From the NCBI GenBank assembly GCA_026225475.1, contig JAMFSU010000053.1, forward strand, positions 62,001 to 126,000: DNA of 64,000 nucleotides, given 5' to 3'. This document shows, piece by piece, positions 31,336 through 41,693 of the stretch. This DNA comes from Duganella sp. GTDB lineage: Bacteria > Pseudomonadota > Gammaproteobacteria > Burkholderiales > Burkholderiaceae_D. Under the pieces are notes generated by a model that was not told where the DNA came from, ran no database searches, and saw only the letters and a list, made by a program, of their open reading frames with translations. Each line of letters begins with the position of its first letter. Within the stretch, counting starts at the first letter, position 1. Made by a program: the position numbers and the translations under genes.

Positions 31336-32934
31336 GTGTTATCCACAGCGAACATCACGATGCAGTTCGGCCCCAAGCCGCTGTTTGAAAACATTTCTGT
31401 CAAGTTTGGCGATGGCAATCGCTATGGCTTGATCGGCGCCAACGGCTGCGGCAAGTCGACCTTCATGAAAATCCTCGGAGGCGATCTGGAAGCCTCGGGC
31501 GGCAATGTCAGCCTGGATACCAATGAGCGCCTGGGTAAGCTGCGCCAGGATCAATTTGCGTTTGAAGAAATGCGGGTGCTCGATGTGGTGCTGATGGGGC
31601 ACACTGAAATGTGGGCGGCAATGGCCGAGCGCGATGCGATTTACGCCAATCCGGAAGCCACAGACGACGACTACATGAAGGCGGCCGATCTGGAAGCCAA
31701 GTTTGCCGAATACGACGGCTACACGGCAGAAGCGCGTGCCGGCGAATTGCTGCTGGGCGTTGGTGTGCCGATCGAGCAGCATCAAGGTCCAATGAGCAAT
31801 GTTGCGCCCGGCTGGAAGCTGCGCGTGTTGCTGGCGCAGGCGCTGTTTTCGAATCCGGACATCCTGTTGCTTGATGAACCAACCAATAACCTGGACATCA
31901 ACACCATCCGCTGGCTGGAAGATGTGCTCAATGAGCGCAATTCAACCATGATCATCATTTCCCATGATCGCCACTTCCTTAATCAAGTGTGCACCCACAT
32001 GGCCGACATGGATTACGGCACGCTCAAGGTCTATCCGGGCAACTACGATGATTACATGCTGGCGTCGTCGCAGGCGCGTGCGCAGCAACTGTCTGTGAAC
32101 GCCAAGGCCAAGGAAAAGGTCGCAGAATTGCAGGACTTCGTGCGCCGCTTCGCGGCCAACAAGTCCAAAGCGCGGCAGGCGACCTCGCGTGCCAAGCAGA
32201 TCGAAAAGATCAAGGTCGAAGACGTCAAGCCGTCGAGCCGGGCCAATCCGTTCGTGCGCTTTGATGGTGAAAAGAAGCTGCATCGATTGGCGGTGGAAAC
32301 ACAAAGCATCAGCAAGGCCTATGATCGTTCACTCTTCAAGAACTTCAACATCATGGTCGAAGCAGGCGAACGCATTGCGGTGATCGGTGCCAACGGTGTC
32401 GGCAAGACCACCTTGTTGCGCTGTATTGGTGGTGATGTCGCTGGTTTGCATCCCGACAGCGGTTTGGTCAAGTGGGCGGAAAACGCCAATGTCGGCTACA
32501 TGCCGCAGGATCCGACCGAAGAATTCGCACGCGGTGAAATCTTGACCGACTGGATGGGCCAGTGGACCCAGGAGGGCGATGACGACCAGGCAGTGCGTTC
32601 GATTCTGGGACGCTTGCTGTTTTCCGGTGACGACGTCAAAAAGGGCGTCAAGGTCCTGTCAGGCGGTGAAAAAGGGCGCATGATGTACGGCAAGCTGATG
32701 CTGGGCCGTCACAATGTGCTGCTGATGGACGAGCCGACCAATCATATGGATATGGAGTCGATCGAGTCGCTCAATATTGCGCTCGACAAATATGCCGGCA
32801 CGCTGATCTTTGTCTCGCACGATCGTGAGTTCGTGTCCTCGCTGGCCACCCGCATTCTGGAAGTGAAAGAAAACGAAGTGATCGACTTCCGCGGTAATTA
32901 CGAAGATTACCTCGCCAGCCAAGGCATCCAATAA
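31336..32934 (+). CDS. ybiT: ABC-F ATPase, YbiT-like translation factor
   Basis: The 532-residue protein has two ABC ATPase domains and no membrane segment, as in ABC-F factors that act on the ribosome. Walker A motifs are GANGCGKST and GANGVGKTT; Walker B regions are [12 protein letters not shown] and [12 protein letters not shown]; the first signature is the degenerate [10 protein letters not shown] seen in YbiT, the second LSGGEKGRM. The linker with [21 protein letters not shown] is the P-site tRNA-interacting motif region. The start is GTG 31336, giving [21 protein letters not shown], which aligns with E. coli YbiT. A perfect DnaA-box sequence overlaps codons 2-4. Confidence 0.93.
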   Translation: MLSTANITMQFGPKPLFENISVKFGDGNRYGLIGANGCGKSTFMKILGGDLEASGGNVSLDTNERLGKLRQDQFAFEEMRVLDVVLMGHTEMWAAMAERDAIYANPEATDDDYMKAADLEAKFAEYDGYTAEARAGELLLGVGVPIEQHQGPMSNVAPGWKLRVLLAQALFSNPDILLLDEPTNNLDINTIRWLEDVLNERNSTMIIISHDRHFLNQVCTHMADMDYGTLKVYPGNYDDYMLASSQARAQQLSVNAKAKEKVAELQDFVRRFAANKSKARQATSRAKQIEKIKVEDVKPSSRANPFVRFDGEKKLHRLAVETQSISKAYDRSLFKNFNIMVEAGERIAVIGANGVGKTTLLRCIGGDVAGLHPDSGLVKWAENANVGYMPQDPTEEFARGEILTDWMGQWTQEGDDDQAVRSILGRLLFSGDDVKKGVKVLSGGEKGRMMYGKLMLGRHNVLLMDEPTNHMDMESIESLNIALDKYAGTLIFVSHDREFVSSLATRILEVKENEVIDFRGNYEDYLASQGIQ

Positions 32935-32957
32935 ACTTTGAGAGCAGTTTGATTGCT

Positions 32958-34097
32958 ATGCAAGCAACCGCAATGAAGGTCGTGGAGTTTGAGCGACCAC
33001 AGATGGAGACAGGCAGTAGCTGCACCGCCAACGCGTGGGCCAAAGTACCGGCCACACCGTCGGCCGATGAACGCGCCGTGCTCAAGGCGCGCATCCGGCA
33101 ACTGCTGAAGGAAAAACAAGCGGTGCTGGTCGCGCATTACTATGTCGATGGCGACCTGCAGGATCTGGCCGAGGAAACCGGCGGTTGCGTCTCCGACTCG
33201 CTGGAGATGGCCCGCTTCGGCCGTGATCATGCAGCGCAGACGCTGGTGGTGGCTGGAGTCCGCTTCATGGGCGAAACCGCCAAGATCCTGAGCCCGGAAA
33301 AGCGCATCCTGATGCCTGATCTGGATGCGACGTGCTCACTCGATCTGGGCTGCCCGACTGATGAATTTGCGGCGTTTTGCGATGCCCATCCCGACCGTAC
33401 AGTAGTGGTGTATGCCAATACCAGTGCTGCGGTCAAAGCACGCGCTGACTGGATGGTGACGTCGTCGATCGGTCTGGAGATCGTCCAGTATCTGCATGCG
33501 CAAGGCAAAAAAATCCTGTGGGCACCCGACAAGCATCTGGGCAGCTATATCCAGAAGCAGACCGGTGCCGACATGCTGCTGTGGCAAGGCTCTTGCCTGG
33601 TGCATGATGAATTCAAGGGCGTCGAGCTGGAACTGCTGCGGCAACAATATCCGCATGCCAAGATCCTGGTGCATCCGGAGTCGCCCGAAGCCGTGGTGGC
33701 GCAGGCTGATGTGATTGGTTCGACCTCGCAACTGATTGCTGCGGTGACAGCGCTCGATGCGCAAGAATTCATCGTCGCCACCGACAATGGCATTTTGCAC
33801 AAGATGCGCGCAGCGGCACCGGGCAAGCTTTTCATCGATGCGCCGACCGCCGGTAACAGCGCGACGTGCAAGAGTTGCGCGCATTGTCCGTGGATGGCCA
33901 TGAACGGTTTGCAAAACCTGTTGCATGTGCTTGAAACTGGCAGCAATGAAATCCATGTCGATCCTGTCATCGGCAAGCAAGCCGTGGTCTGTATCGACCG
34001 TATGCTGGATTTTGCAGCAAAGAAAAAAACCAATGTACGCCCTAGCGGCGCGTTGGAAAACGAACAAAAACTGTTTGCAGGAATCGGCCCAGCATGA
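32958..34097 (+). CDS. nadA: Quinolinate synthase
   Basis: NadA condenses iminoaspartate with dihydroxyacetone phosphate to quinolinate using a [4Fe-4S] cluster. The 379-residue protein has the NadA hallmarks [45 protein letters not shown], the cysteines in TCSLDLGCP and in [19 protein letters not shown] 32958 was chosen; ATG 32973 is possible. It ends in ATGA with nadC, so the two are coupled. nadB lies 2 kb away on the other strand. Confidence 0.95.
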   Translation: MQATAMKVVEFERPQMETGSSCTANAWAKVPATPSADERAVLKARIRQLLKEKQAVLVAHYYVDGDLQDLAEETGGCVSDSLEMARFGRDHAAQTLVVAGVRFMGETAKILSPEKRILMPDLDATCSLDLGCPTDEFAAFCDAHPDRTVVVYANTSAAVKARADWMVTSSIGLEIVQYLHAQGKKILWAPDKHLGSYIQKQTGADMLLWQGSCLVHDEFKGVELELLRQQYPHAKILVHPESPEAVVAQADVIGSTSQLIAAVTALDAQEFIVATDNGILHKMRAAAPGKLFIDAPTAGNSATCKSCAHCPWMAMNGLQNLLHVLETGSNEIHVDPVIGKQAVVCIDRMLDFAAKKKTNVRPSGALENEQKLFAGIGPA

Positions 34098-34981
34098 GTC
34101 TCATCGTCAGCAGTACGAGTAATTTGCAGAATCCGTTTGCACCGTTCGATGCCCCCTTGTCAGCCGCATTCGATGCCAATGTCAATCTGGCTATCGCCGA
34201 AGATGTTGGCAATGGTGACCATACCGGCTTGCTGGTACCGGAAAATGATTTCGTGCAGGCCCGTGTGATTGTGCGCGCACCGGCGGTGTTGTGCGGCGCA
34301 CCGTGGTTTGAAGCGGTCATGGCGCGGCTCGATCCGCGGCTGCGGGTTGACTGGCAGTATGCAGAAGGTGACCTGATGGCGGCCGACAGCGAAGTCTGTC
34401 GTATCGAAGGTCCGGCCCGCGCCTTGTTGACGGCGGAACGTGGTGCCTTGAATTTCCTGCAACTGCTATCGGGTGTGGCGACCGCCACGCGGCGTTATGT
34501 CGATGTGGTTGCAGGTACCCGCGCGCGTATTCTCGATACCCGCAAAACCTTGCCGGGGCTGCGTCTGGCGCAAAAGTACGCGGTCCGTGTCGGGGGCGGC
34601 ATGAATCAGCGGCTGGCTTTGTATGACGGCATCCTGATCAAGGAAAATCACATTGCCGCCGCAGGCGGTATTACCGCAGCGGTCAGTGCCGCGCTCAAGC
34701 TTAATGCCGGTGTCTCAATTCAGGTGGAAGTGGAAAATCTGGACGAGCTCAACGAAGCATTGGCGGCTGGTGCCAGTTCGGTGCTGCTCGATAATTTCTC
34801 ACTCGACATGATGCGTGCCAGCGTGCAATTGACTGCAGGGCGTGCGGTACTGGAAGCCTCTGGTGGCATCAATATGGAGTCCGTGCGCGCGATTGCCGAA
34901 ACCGGTGTGGATCGGATTTCAATCGGCAGCTTGACTAAGGATATTCAGGCGGCAGATTTTTCGCTGCGCATCGTGGCTTGA
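34094..34981 (+). CDS. nadC: Quinolinate phosphoribosyltransferase
   Basis: NadC makes nicotinate mononucleotide from quinolinate and PRPP. The 295-residue type II phosphoribosyltransferase shows [64 protein letters not shown], and the C-terminal [29 protein letters not shown] barrel motif. The start overlaps the nadA stop. A strong terminator follows 38 bases after the stop. Confidence 0.96.
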   Translation: MSLIVSSTSNLQNPFAPFDAPLSAAFDANVNLAIAEDVGNGDHTGLLVPENDFVQARVIVRAPAVLCGAPWFEAVMARLDPRLRVDWQYAEGDLMAADSEVCRIEGPARALLTAERGALNFLQLLSGVATATRRYVDVVAGTRARILDTRKTLPGLRLAQKYAVRVGGGMNQRLALYDGILIKENHIAAAGGITAAVSAALKLNAGVSIQVEVENLDELNEALAAGASSVLLDNFSLDMMRASVQLTAGRAVLEASGGINMESVRAIAETGVDRISIGSLTKDIQAADFSLRIVA

Positions 34982-35018
34982 GTTGGCCTTAGATGGCGTG
35001 CCGTTGTACGCCACTGTG

Positions 35019-35060
35019 AAAACAACCCGCATCGCTGCACGCCATGCGGGTTGTTTTTTT
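35019..35060 (+). terminator. Intrinsic terminator of nadA-nadC
   Basis: A 14-base perfect stem, AAAACAACCCGCAT (35019-35032) and ATGCGGGTTGTTTT (35044-35057), with an 11-base loop is followed by further Ts. It is one of the strongest hairpins in the window. Confidence 0.93.
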
Positions 35061-35222
35061 GGAGCCCCTGGCTGCTAAAATGGACACGCACGGGTCGTGC
35101 ATGTCAATGGCGCACGAGCGCGACGTCAGACGGGAGTCAGTTCCAAGGCCGATAGTCAGACCTTCATGCTTGGCGACGATACCCGTGCGGCACAGGAACA
35201 GCTTTCCTCCAGGACCACTACT

Positions 35223-36530
35223 GTGAAATCAAATCCACTTGTTGCGCCATTGCTGTGGGCTGCACTGTATTTCATCTTTGGTTACTTTTCCTATTCCCTG
35301 AACGGTTCGTATGTGGCTACCGGCTACATCTGGTTGCCAGCCGGTATCACGGTGAGCGCCTTGTTGCTGTCGCCACCGGCACGCTGGTTTGCTGTGCTGG
35401 TATTGCTGCTGGCAGCGCAGATACTGCTGGGTTGGCTTGAGCAACGCGAACTGTGGCGCATCGCCTTGCTGGCGCTCAATGAAATCGGTGTGGCGGCCTT
35501 GGTGGTGTGGCGCGTGCGGCGTACGCCGTTGCCGATGGCGGGTTTGCATTTTGTGCGTGGCTTGCTGATGATCGCTGTCGGCACCAGTTTGATCAGCGCC
35601 GTGATCGGTGCGGTCTGGTTTGCGCTCCAGCAGGATGCGCCGTTTTGGCCGACCTTGCGGGTGTGGTTCTTATCGGATCTGGTTGGTATCTTGATCATCA
35701 CGCCGGTATTGGCTGCCTGGTCGCGCTTTAGTGTTACCCGCTGCGGCGGCATTGCGCGTAGCGAGTTCCTGCTGGGGCTGCTGGCATTCTTTGGCGTGCT
35801 GCTGTCGGCCTATGTCGCGTTCGATAGCGAGTTTGACCGCTGGTTGCTCGATATTAGTTTTTCCTCGACTTATGTACCCTTGTTCTTTATCGCTCTTGTC
35901 ACGCTACTCTGGGGTGGCCGTGGTGGTGCCTTGTCAGTGGCGGCGCTGGCATTGATTGCGTTTGTCTATAACGCGCGCGGCCAGGGGCCGTTTGCCGAAC
36001 TGGTGCAATTGCATTCGACCAATGCCTTGCTGGAGATGCAGGTTTATCTGGCAGTGGCATCCTTGCTGTCGTTATTGATCAGTGCCCTGAAAACCACGCG
36101 CGAGCAATTGCATGAGCAGGTGGCGCGCTGGAAGAGCGAAGTGGAAGTGGCACTGAGCGTGAGCCGACAACTGGTCTATAGCATCGATCCGCAGGCGTTG
36201 ACGGTGAGCTGGAGCGGTGATGTGGAAGCGGTACTTGGCGTGCCACGGCAACAACTGGCGAGCTTGGCGCAAGTGCTGGTCTTAGTGCATCCGCTCGATC
36301 AGCATCGTTTGCGGCAGCGCTGGCTGGAGCCGGATGCGCAGAACGATCACGAGGAGCCGTACCAGGGTAGCCGTCCAGACATGCCGTTCCGGCTGCAACT
36401 CAATGCTGGTCGCCTGTTGACGGTGACCGACATGAGCTACAGTCTGCGTGACGCGTCCGGCAATCTGACCTTGATTGCTGGCGCTTGGCGTTTTGATGCA
36501 ACCACGTCCAATAGTGAGTGGGCCCGGTAA
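35223..36530 (+). CDS. MASE1-domain membrane sensor with PAS-like domain, no output domain
   Basis: The 435-residue protein has eight to ten hydrophobic helices in residues 5-300 with the MASE1 pattern (YFSYSLNGSYVATGYIWLPAGI, FLSDLVGILIITPVLAAW). A short coiled region KTTREQLHEQVARWKSEVEVALS links to a PAS-like fold (about residues 325-425, LVYSIDPQALTVSWSGDVEAVLG). MASE1 normally precedes GGDEF, EAL or kinase domains, but none is present and the frame ends with a normal stop. The GTG at 35223 has AGGA eight bases upstream; in-frame ATG 35166 is an alternative. Its role is unknown. Confidence 0.8.
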   Translation: MKSNPLVAPLLWAALYFIFGYFSYSLNGSYVATGYIWLPAGITVSALLLSPPARWFAVLVLLLAAQILLGWLEQRELWRIALLALNEIGVAALVVWRVRRTPLPMAGLHFVRGLLMIAVGTSLISAVIGAVWFALQQDAPFWPTLRVWFLSDLVGILIITPVLAAWSRFSVTRCGGIARSEFLLGLLAFFGVLLSAYVAFDSEFDRWLLDISFSSTYVPLFFIALVTLLWGGRGGALSVAALALIAFVYNARGQGPFAELVQLHSTNALLEMQVYLAVASLLSLLISALKTTREQLHEQVARWKSEVEVALSVSRQLVYSIDPQALTVSWSGDVEAVLGVPRQQLASLAQVLVLVHPLDQHRLRQRWLEPDAQNDHEEPYQGSRPDMPFRLQLNAGRLLTVTDMSYSLRDASGNLTLIAGAWRFDATTSNSEWAR

Positions 36531-36567
36531 TGCGTGTTGCGGCAATCACAATATGACCAATTCGGAT

Positions 36568-36846
36568 TTATTGGTAGTAGCCGCCCACCGGTGCTGCCGC
36601 CAGCAACGTCTTGACCTGGGCGATGCTGTCGGGCGATACATGCTGCAGGGAGGCATGATGGGCATCGATGCTGTCCCAGACTTCAAGGATCACCATGCTG
36701 GCCGAGTGGACCTGGTCTTGCAGCAATTGGCAGGACTGGCAACCGGCGGAACTGCGTATGGTTGGCAGCAGCGCCAGCAGGAAGGTCTTCAGTTCGTCAA
36801 TGTGCTCGTCTAGCGCCCGAAAGGTGTTGATACGCGTGATGCTCAT
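36568..36846 (-). CDS. Small antibiotic biosynthesis monooxygenase (ABM) family protein
   Basis: This 92-residue ferredoxin-like protein resembles quinol monooxygenases of the ABM family: MSITRINTFRALDEHIDELKTFL, CQSCQLLQDQVHSASMVILEVWDSIDAHHASLQHV. Such proteins act on quinones or aromatic compounds as dimers. The start is decided by an excellent GAAGGAGATATC ribosome site on the minus strand; the longer frame upstream is a shadow of nadB. It lies 56 bases downstream of nadB in the same direction, so it may be co-transcribed. Confidence 0.82.
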   Translation of the reverse strand: MSITRINTFRALDEHIDELKTFLLALLPTIRSSAGCQSCQLLQDQVHSASMVILEVWDSIDAHHASLQHVSPDSIAQVKTLLAAAPVGGYYQ

Positions 36847-36902
36847 TGATATCTCCTTCAGTTGTGGTGATGGACACAGGTATTGTGCAATCGTGCAGAA
36901 GC

Positions 36903-38504
36903 TTATTTTTCCAGCGTAATGACCGTGGGCAAGGCTTTGGCCAGGGTATCCGGATAGTCGAGACTGTAATGTAAGCCACGGCTTTCCTTGCGCGCCAGGG
37001 CGCTGTTGACGATCAAGGCGGCGACGTCGACCAGATTGCGCAATTCCAGCAAGTCGCGCGTGATGCGGAAGTTGGCGTAATACTCGTCGATTTCTTCCTT
37101 GAGCAAAGCGATGCGATGCTGGGCGCGCTGCAGTCGCTTGTTGGTGCGCACGATGCTGACGTAATTCCACATGAAGCGGCGCAGTTCATCCCAGTTGTGC
37201 GAAATCACGACTTCTTCATCGGCGTCGCTGACGCGGCTTTCATCCCAGGCCGGCAATGTCACGGCAGCCGGTTTGGTTTGTTGTTCTATGTGTAGCGCAG
37301 CGGCGCGGCCCAGGACCAGGCATTCGAGCAGCGAATTGCTGGCCAGGCGGTTGGCGCCGTGCAGGCCGGTATAGGCAGTTTCGCCAACCGCATACAGGCC
37401 GGGCATATCCGTGCGCCCCGACATGTCGGTGACGACGCCGCCGCAGGTGTAATGCGCCGCAGGCACTACCGGAATCGGCTGCTTGGTAATGTCGATGCCA
37501 AACTCCAGGCAACGCGCCTGAATGGTGGGGAAATGTTCTTGAATGAATTCCGGCGATTGATGGCTGATGTCGAGATCGACATGATCGAGGCCGCGTTTTT
37601 TCATTTCAAAGTCGATCGAACGCGCCACGATATCGCGCGGCGCCAGTTCAGCGCGATCGTCGTGCTGTGGCATGAAGCGCATACCGGCCGCAGTGCCGGC
37701 GCTGGCCGGCAACTTCAGTAATGCACCTTCGCCGCGCAACGCTTCGCTGATCAGAAACGATTTGGCGTAAGGGTGATACAGGCAGGTCGGGTGGAATTGG
37801 ATGAATTCCATATTAGCCACCCGGCAGCCGACGCGCGCGGCCATGGCGATACCATCGCCGGTGGCGGAATCGGGGTTGGAGGTGTACAGATAGACCTTGC
37901 CGGCGCCGCCGGTGGCCAGCACAGTGTGATCGGCAGCGATCGTGACGACCTTGTTCTGCTTGACGTCTTGCACGTAGACGCCGACGCAGCGTGGTGTGCC
38001 TGGGGCGGTCGGATCGACTTTTTTGGAACTGATGACGTCAATGGCGCAGTGATGTTCCAGCAAGGTGATGTTGGGATGGCTGCGCACGCGTTGCTCCAGC
38101 GTGACTTGTACGGCATGGCCCGTGGCATCGGCGGCGTGGATGATGCGCCGCTGGCTGTGGCCGCCTTCACGTGTCAGATGGAAGCCCAGTTCAGCGCTGG
38201 CGTCGCGGGTGAACGGCACACCTTGTTCGATCAGCCATTCGATGGCGTCGCGGCCATGTTCGACGATGAAGCGGGTGGACGATTCGTCGCACAAACCGGC
38301 GCCGGCAATCAGGGTGTCGTCAATATGCTGAGCATGGCTGTCGCCCGAATCGAGCACCGCAGCAATGCCGCCCTGGGCCCAGTTGCTGGCACCATCGAGC
38401 AATTCGCCCTTGGAGATCACGACCACATTTTTTTGTTCGGCAAGATGCAGGGCTACCGACAAACCGGCTAGTCCGCTGCCGATGATGGCGACATCGAATT
38501 TCAT
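36903..38504 (-). CDS. nadB: L-aspartate oxidase
   Basis: NadB oxidises L-aspartate to iminoaspartate for quinolinate synthesis with FAD. The 533-residue flavoprotein has the dinucleotide fold [42 protein letters not shown], and the catalytic/binding region [21 protein letters not shown] followed by [17 protein letters not shown]. The C-terminal helical domain ends with the NVRFP-equivalent and a Lys tail. Its partner genes nadA and nadC are 2 kb upstream on the plus strand; such a split arrangement is common in Burkholderiales. Confidence 0.96.
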   Translation of the reverse strand: MKFDVAIIGSGLAGLSVALHLAEQKNVVVISKGELLDGASNWAQGGIAAVLDSGDSHAQHIDDTLIAGAGLCDESSTRFIVEHGRDAIEWLIEQGVPFTRDASAELGFHLTREGGHSQRRIIHAADATGHAVQVTLEQRVRSHPNITLLEHHCAIDVISSKKVDPTAPGTPRCVGVYVQDVKQNKVVTIAADHTVLATGGAGKVYLYTSNPDSATGDGIAMAARVGCRVANMEFIQFHPTCLYHPYAKSFLISEALRGEGALLKLPASAGTAAGMRFMPQHDDRAELAPRDIVARSIDFEMKKRGLDHVDLDISHQSPEFIQEHFPTIQARCLEFGIDITKQPIPVVPAAHYTCGGVVTDMSGRTDMPGLYAVGETAYTGLHGANRLASNSLLECLVLGRAAALHIEQQTKPAAVTLPAWDESRVSDADEEVVISHNWDELRRFMWNYVSIVRTNKRLQRAQHRIALLKEEIDEYYANFRITRDLLELRNLVDVAALIVNSALARKESRGLHYSLDYPDTLAKALPTVITLEK

Positions 38505-38611
38505 GAAGGCTGAGGAAAGAAATGAGATGAGCGATTATAGTCTTCCTCATCCGGTGCTGCTGAGGCGCTGCATCGCCGTGTCGGTAACGACGGCGATGCA
38601 GGCTGTGGGCA

Positions 38612-39829
38612 TTACACTATCTTGACTGGCTTGACCTTGGCGGCTGCCTGCTTGGCGCGAATGCGTGCATCTTCGACATTGTCGGCGGCTGCCAGTGCCA
38701 CGCCCATGCGACGGCGCTGGAACGACTCTGGCTTGCCGAACAGGCGGATGTCGGCGCCGGGGATGCGCAAGGCATCGGCTACGCCTTCAAACGCAATTGC
38801 CTTGGCATCGTGTTGGCCGTAGATGACGGCCGAGGCGCCAGGAGTACGCAGTGCCACATTGATCGGCAAGCCGAGGATGGCCTTGGCGTGCAATTCAAAC
38901 TCGCTCTGCACCTGGCTGACCATGGTCACCATGCCGGTGTCATGCGGACGTGGGCTGACTTCCGAGAACCAGACCATTTCGCCCTTGACGAACAATTCGA
39001 CGCCGAACAGGCCGAGGCCGCCGAGGTTTTCAGTTACCTTGCGGGCAATGTCGCGTGATTTTTCCAGCGCCACTGGATGCATGGCGTGCGGCTGCCACGA
39101 TTCGATATAGTCGCCCTTGAGCTGGACGTGACCGATTGGTTCGCAGAAGCTGGTGATGGTGTCGCCGTTTTCATTGAGCGAGCGCACGGTCAGCAAGGTG
39201 ATTTCATAATCGAAATCGATGAAACCTTCCACGATCACACGGCCGGAATCGACGCGGCCACCAGAGGCGGCGTAGTTCCAGGCTGCTTCGACTTCTTCGG
39301 CGCTATCGATCTTGGACTGGCCTTTACCCGACGACGACATGACGGGCTTGATCACACAGGGGAAACCGATCTGCGAGGTGGCAGCGCGCAACTGTTCCAG
39401 GCTGTCGGCGAAGCGGTAGGGCGAGGTGGCCAGCGCCAGGGTTTCGCCGGCCAGACGGCGGATGCCTTCGCGGTTCATGGTCAGCCAGGCGGCGCGCGCG
39501 GTTGGAATCACGCGGGCTTTGCCAGTGTTTTCCAGTTCCACCAGCGTCTCGGTGGCAATCGCTTCGATTTCAGGCACAACCAGATCAGGCTGTTCTTTCT
39601 CGATCAGCGCGGCCAGCGCCGCGCCGTCGGTCATGTCAATCACATAGGCGCGATGGGCGACCTGATGGCCCGGTGCGTCGGCATAGCGATCTACGGCGAT
39701 GACTTCTACACCCAGTCGTTGCAGCGCAATGATGACTTCTTTGCCAAGTTCGCCGGAACCGAGCAGCATGACTTTGGTGGCAGAAGGAGAAAGCGGAGTG
39801 CCCAGACGGACGGGGACAGAAGTCTTCAT
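38612..39829 (-). CDS. purT: Formate-dependent GAR transformylase PurT
   Basis: PurT uses formate and ATP to formylate glycinamide ribonucleotide, an alternative to folate-dependent PurN. The 405-residue ATP-grasp protein shows [44 protein letters not shown], the ATP-grasp lysines in [15 protein letters not shown], and [29 protein letters not shown]. The C-terminus is Lys/Ala-rich and may vary. It stands alone; about 200 bases of gene-free sequence precede it. Confidence 0.95.
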   Translation of the reverse strand: MKTSVPVRLGTPLSPSATKVMLLGSGELGKEVIIALQRLGVEVIAVDRYADAPGHQVAHRAYVIDMTDGAALAALIEKEQPDLVVPEIEAIATETLVELENTGKARVIPTARAAWLTMNREGIRRLAGETLALATSPYRFADSLEQLRAATSQIGFPCVIKPVMSSSGKGQSKIDSAEEVEAAWNYAASGGRVDSGRVIVEGFIDFDYEITLLTVRSLNENGDTITSFCEPIGHVQLKGDYIESWQPHAMHPVALEKSRDIARKVTENLGGLGLFGVELFVKGEMVWFSEVSPRPHDTGMVTMVSQVQSEFELHAKAILGLPINVALRTPGASAVIYGQHDAKAIAFEGVADALRIPGADIRLFGKPESFQRRRMGVALAAADNVEDARIRAKQAAAKVKPVKIV

Positions 39830-40027
39830 GTGGATAGCGGGAAAGAAAGGTTGAAAGTCGGTGAATCGCGCGACGATACCAAATCTTGACCATTTTGGAC
39901 AGCCAAAAAACGGCTAAATCTAGACCAATGTCGATTGCTCTTGAGATACTACTTTAAGAAAGTCTAATAAGTATGTGGCAGCGTTCATTAGTTACCATCA
40001 GCCGGGAATCCTGCTTCCCAAAAGTCT

Positions 40028-40339
40028 TCATGCCGCATCGGGTACTTCGATGGCCAGCATGGCACCGGAGAGACATTTGCCATGGGCGTCCAGGGCCAAC
40101 GATCGGGTGACGCCACCGCCGAGTGCGCGTTGCATGACGAAATTCAACGCTCCCAGGTGTGGCAGCGCATAGCGCACCACCTCGCCATGCACAATGCCGG
40201 CAAAATGGGCTTTGACACGTTCTGGTGTCAGATATTGTTCCAGTCGGGCGAAATCGGTCTGATCATAGGCAATCACCGAAATGTTGGAGATGTCGCCTTT
40301 GTCGCCGGCGCGGGAATGGGCAATGTCGCGTAACAGCAT
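40028..40339 (-). CDS. AtuA-like ferredoxin-fold protein (small subunit)
   Basis: This 103-residue protein begins LLRDIAHSRAGDKGDISNISVIAY, the signature of the C-terminal AtuA-like domain that in many AtuA proteins is fused behind DUF1446. Here it is a separate gene starting one base after the DUF1446 stop. It ends with a conserved RSLALDAHGKCLSGAMLAIE. Function is unproven; partners are linked to acyclic terpene (citronellol/geraniol) catabolism in Pseudomonas, but this locus has a tricarboxylate-type transporter instead. Confidence 0.85.
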   Translation of the reverse strand: MLLRDIAHSRAGDKGDISNISVIAYDQTDFARLEQYLTPERVKAHFAGIVHGEVVRYALPHLGALNFVMQRALGGGVTRSLALDAHGKCLSGAMLAIEVPDAA

Positions 40340-40340
40340 G

Positions 40341-41684
40341 TCAGCTCTCCTCGAAATGGATGGCAGGATGGATCAGTTCACGCGGCACCAGGGTCGATAA
40401 CACGGCGACGACTTCACGCGCCGTTTTGGTGGCACCACCACCACCGGCCGGGCCGCAGGTGTAGAGCGTTTCCACTTCATTGCCGATACGCACAGCTTCG
40501 CGCATGGTAGCGGTGCGGCCGCTGACGCGTGCGCGTACTTCATCAGGTTCGGCAGCGTTGGCGGCAAGCTGTGGACCGTGGATGGCGTTGACACCGATGA
40601 GGTCATATCGCAGTTCGCTGGCGACGATGCCCATGATGGTCAAGCGTTCTTTGACGATATCGAGCGCCAGTTGGCCGCGTGCCTGTGCGCCAGGGCCGGC
40701 ATAGGAAATCTGGCCTTCGCCGATATAGCTGTCGAGATAGCCCAGCGTGGTCTTCAACGTGGCTGGACGGGGGCGACCGTTGCCACCACTGATGGCAACC
40801 CGGTCAGGGCCGATCTGCTTGATCTGCACTTGTGAAAAATCAGCAATCACATCGGGCGTGTAATAGGCTTGCGGGTCGTGAATCTCATACAGTAGCTGTT
40901 CCTTACAGGTGGCTGTCGTGACCTGGCCACCAGAACCAGCCACCTTGGTGATGATGGCGCTACCGTCGGCGGCGACTTCAGCCAATGGAAAGCCCAGGCG
41001 CGCCAGCGCGGGCACATCCTTGACGCCGGGATCGGCAAAATAGCCACCGGTGATTTGCCCTGCGCATTCGAGTAAATGCCCGACCAGCGTGCCCTGGCCG
41101 AGCCGTTGCCAGTCATCGGCTTGCCAGTCGAAGGCATGGATCAGCGGTCCCAGTACCAGTGCCGGGTCGGCGATGCGGCCGGTGATGACGATGTCGGCAC
41201 CGGCTTGCAAGGCGGCCACGATTGGTTGGGCACCAAGGTAGGCATTGGCGGAAATCAGTTGCTCGCCCAGCGAGCGCACGGGCTGGCCGTTGTCTTCAAT
41301 GCGATAGTCGTCGCGCTGGACGATGTTGAGCACATCGTCGCCGGTGATGGCGGCGATCTTCAATCCAGACAGGCCGAGTGACTGCGCGATTTCCTTGATC
41401 TTGGCCGCGCCTGCCAGGGGATTGGCCGCACCCATATTAGTGATGATCTTGATGCCCTTGGCAGCGCAAGGTTTGAGTACTGCCAGCATACGCTCGGCCA
41501 GCAAGGGATCGTAACCCTTTTGCGGATCGGCGCGGCGTGCCTGTTGACCGATGGCAATCGTGCGTTCGGCCAGGCATTCAAAGATCAGATAGTCGAGATC
41601 GCCGTGTTCGGCCAACTCGACGGCAGGCTCAATGCGGTCACCCGAGTATCCGGCGCCAGCGCCGATGCGGATGGTTTTGATCAT
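40341..41684 (-). CDS. DUF1446 / AtuA-family protein (large subunit)
   Basis: This 447-residue protein shows the DUF1446 pattern: IRIGAGAGYSGDRIEPAVELAEHGDLDYLIFECLAERTIA at the N-terminus, GIKIITNMGAANPLAGA, GADIVITGRIADPALVLGPLIH, and GSGGQVTTATCKEQLLYEIHDP. Family members include AtuA of the acyclic terpene pathway, but the chemistry is not established. The gene is followed after one base by the small AtuA-like gene and preceded nine bases upstream by the CitMHS transporter, so the three form one operon. A role in catabolising the acid taken up by the transporter is inferred. Confidence 0.87.
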   Translation of the reverse strand: MIKTIRIGAGAGYSGDRIEPAVELAEHGDLDYLIFECLAERTIAIGQQARRADPQKGYDPLLAERMLAVLKPCAAKGIKIITNMGAANPLAGAAKIKEIAQSLGLSGLKIAAITGDDVLNIVQRDDYRIEDNGQPVRSLGEQLISANAYLGAQPIVAALQAGADIVITGRIADPALVLGPLIHAFDWQADDWQRLGQGTLVGHLLECAGQITGGYFADPGVKDVPALARLGFPLAEVAADGSAIITKVAGSGGQVTTATCKEQLLYEIHDPQAYYTPDVIADFSQVQIKQIGPDRVAISGGNGRPRPATLKTTLGYLDSYIGEGQISYAGPGAQARGQLALDIVKERLTIMGIVASELRYDLIGVNAIHGPQLAANAAEPDEVRARVSGRTATMREAVRIGNEVETLYTCGPAGGGGATKTAREVVAVLSTLVPRELIHPAIHFEES

Positions 41685-41693
41685 GGTTCTTCC

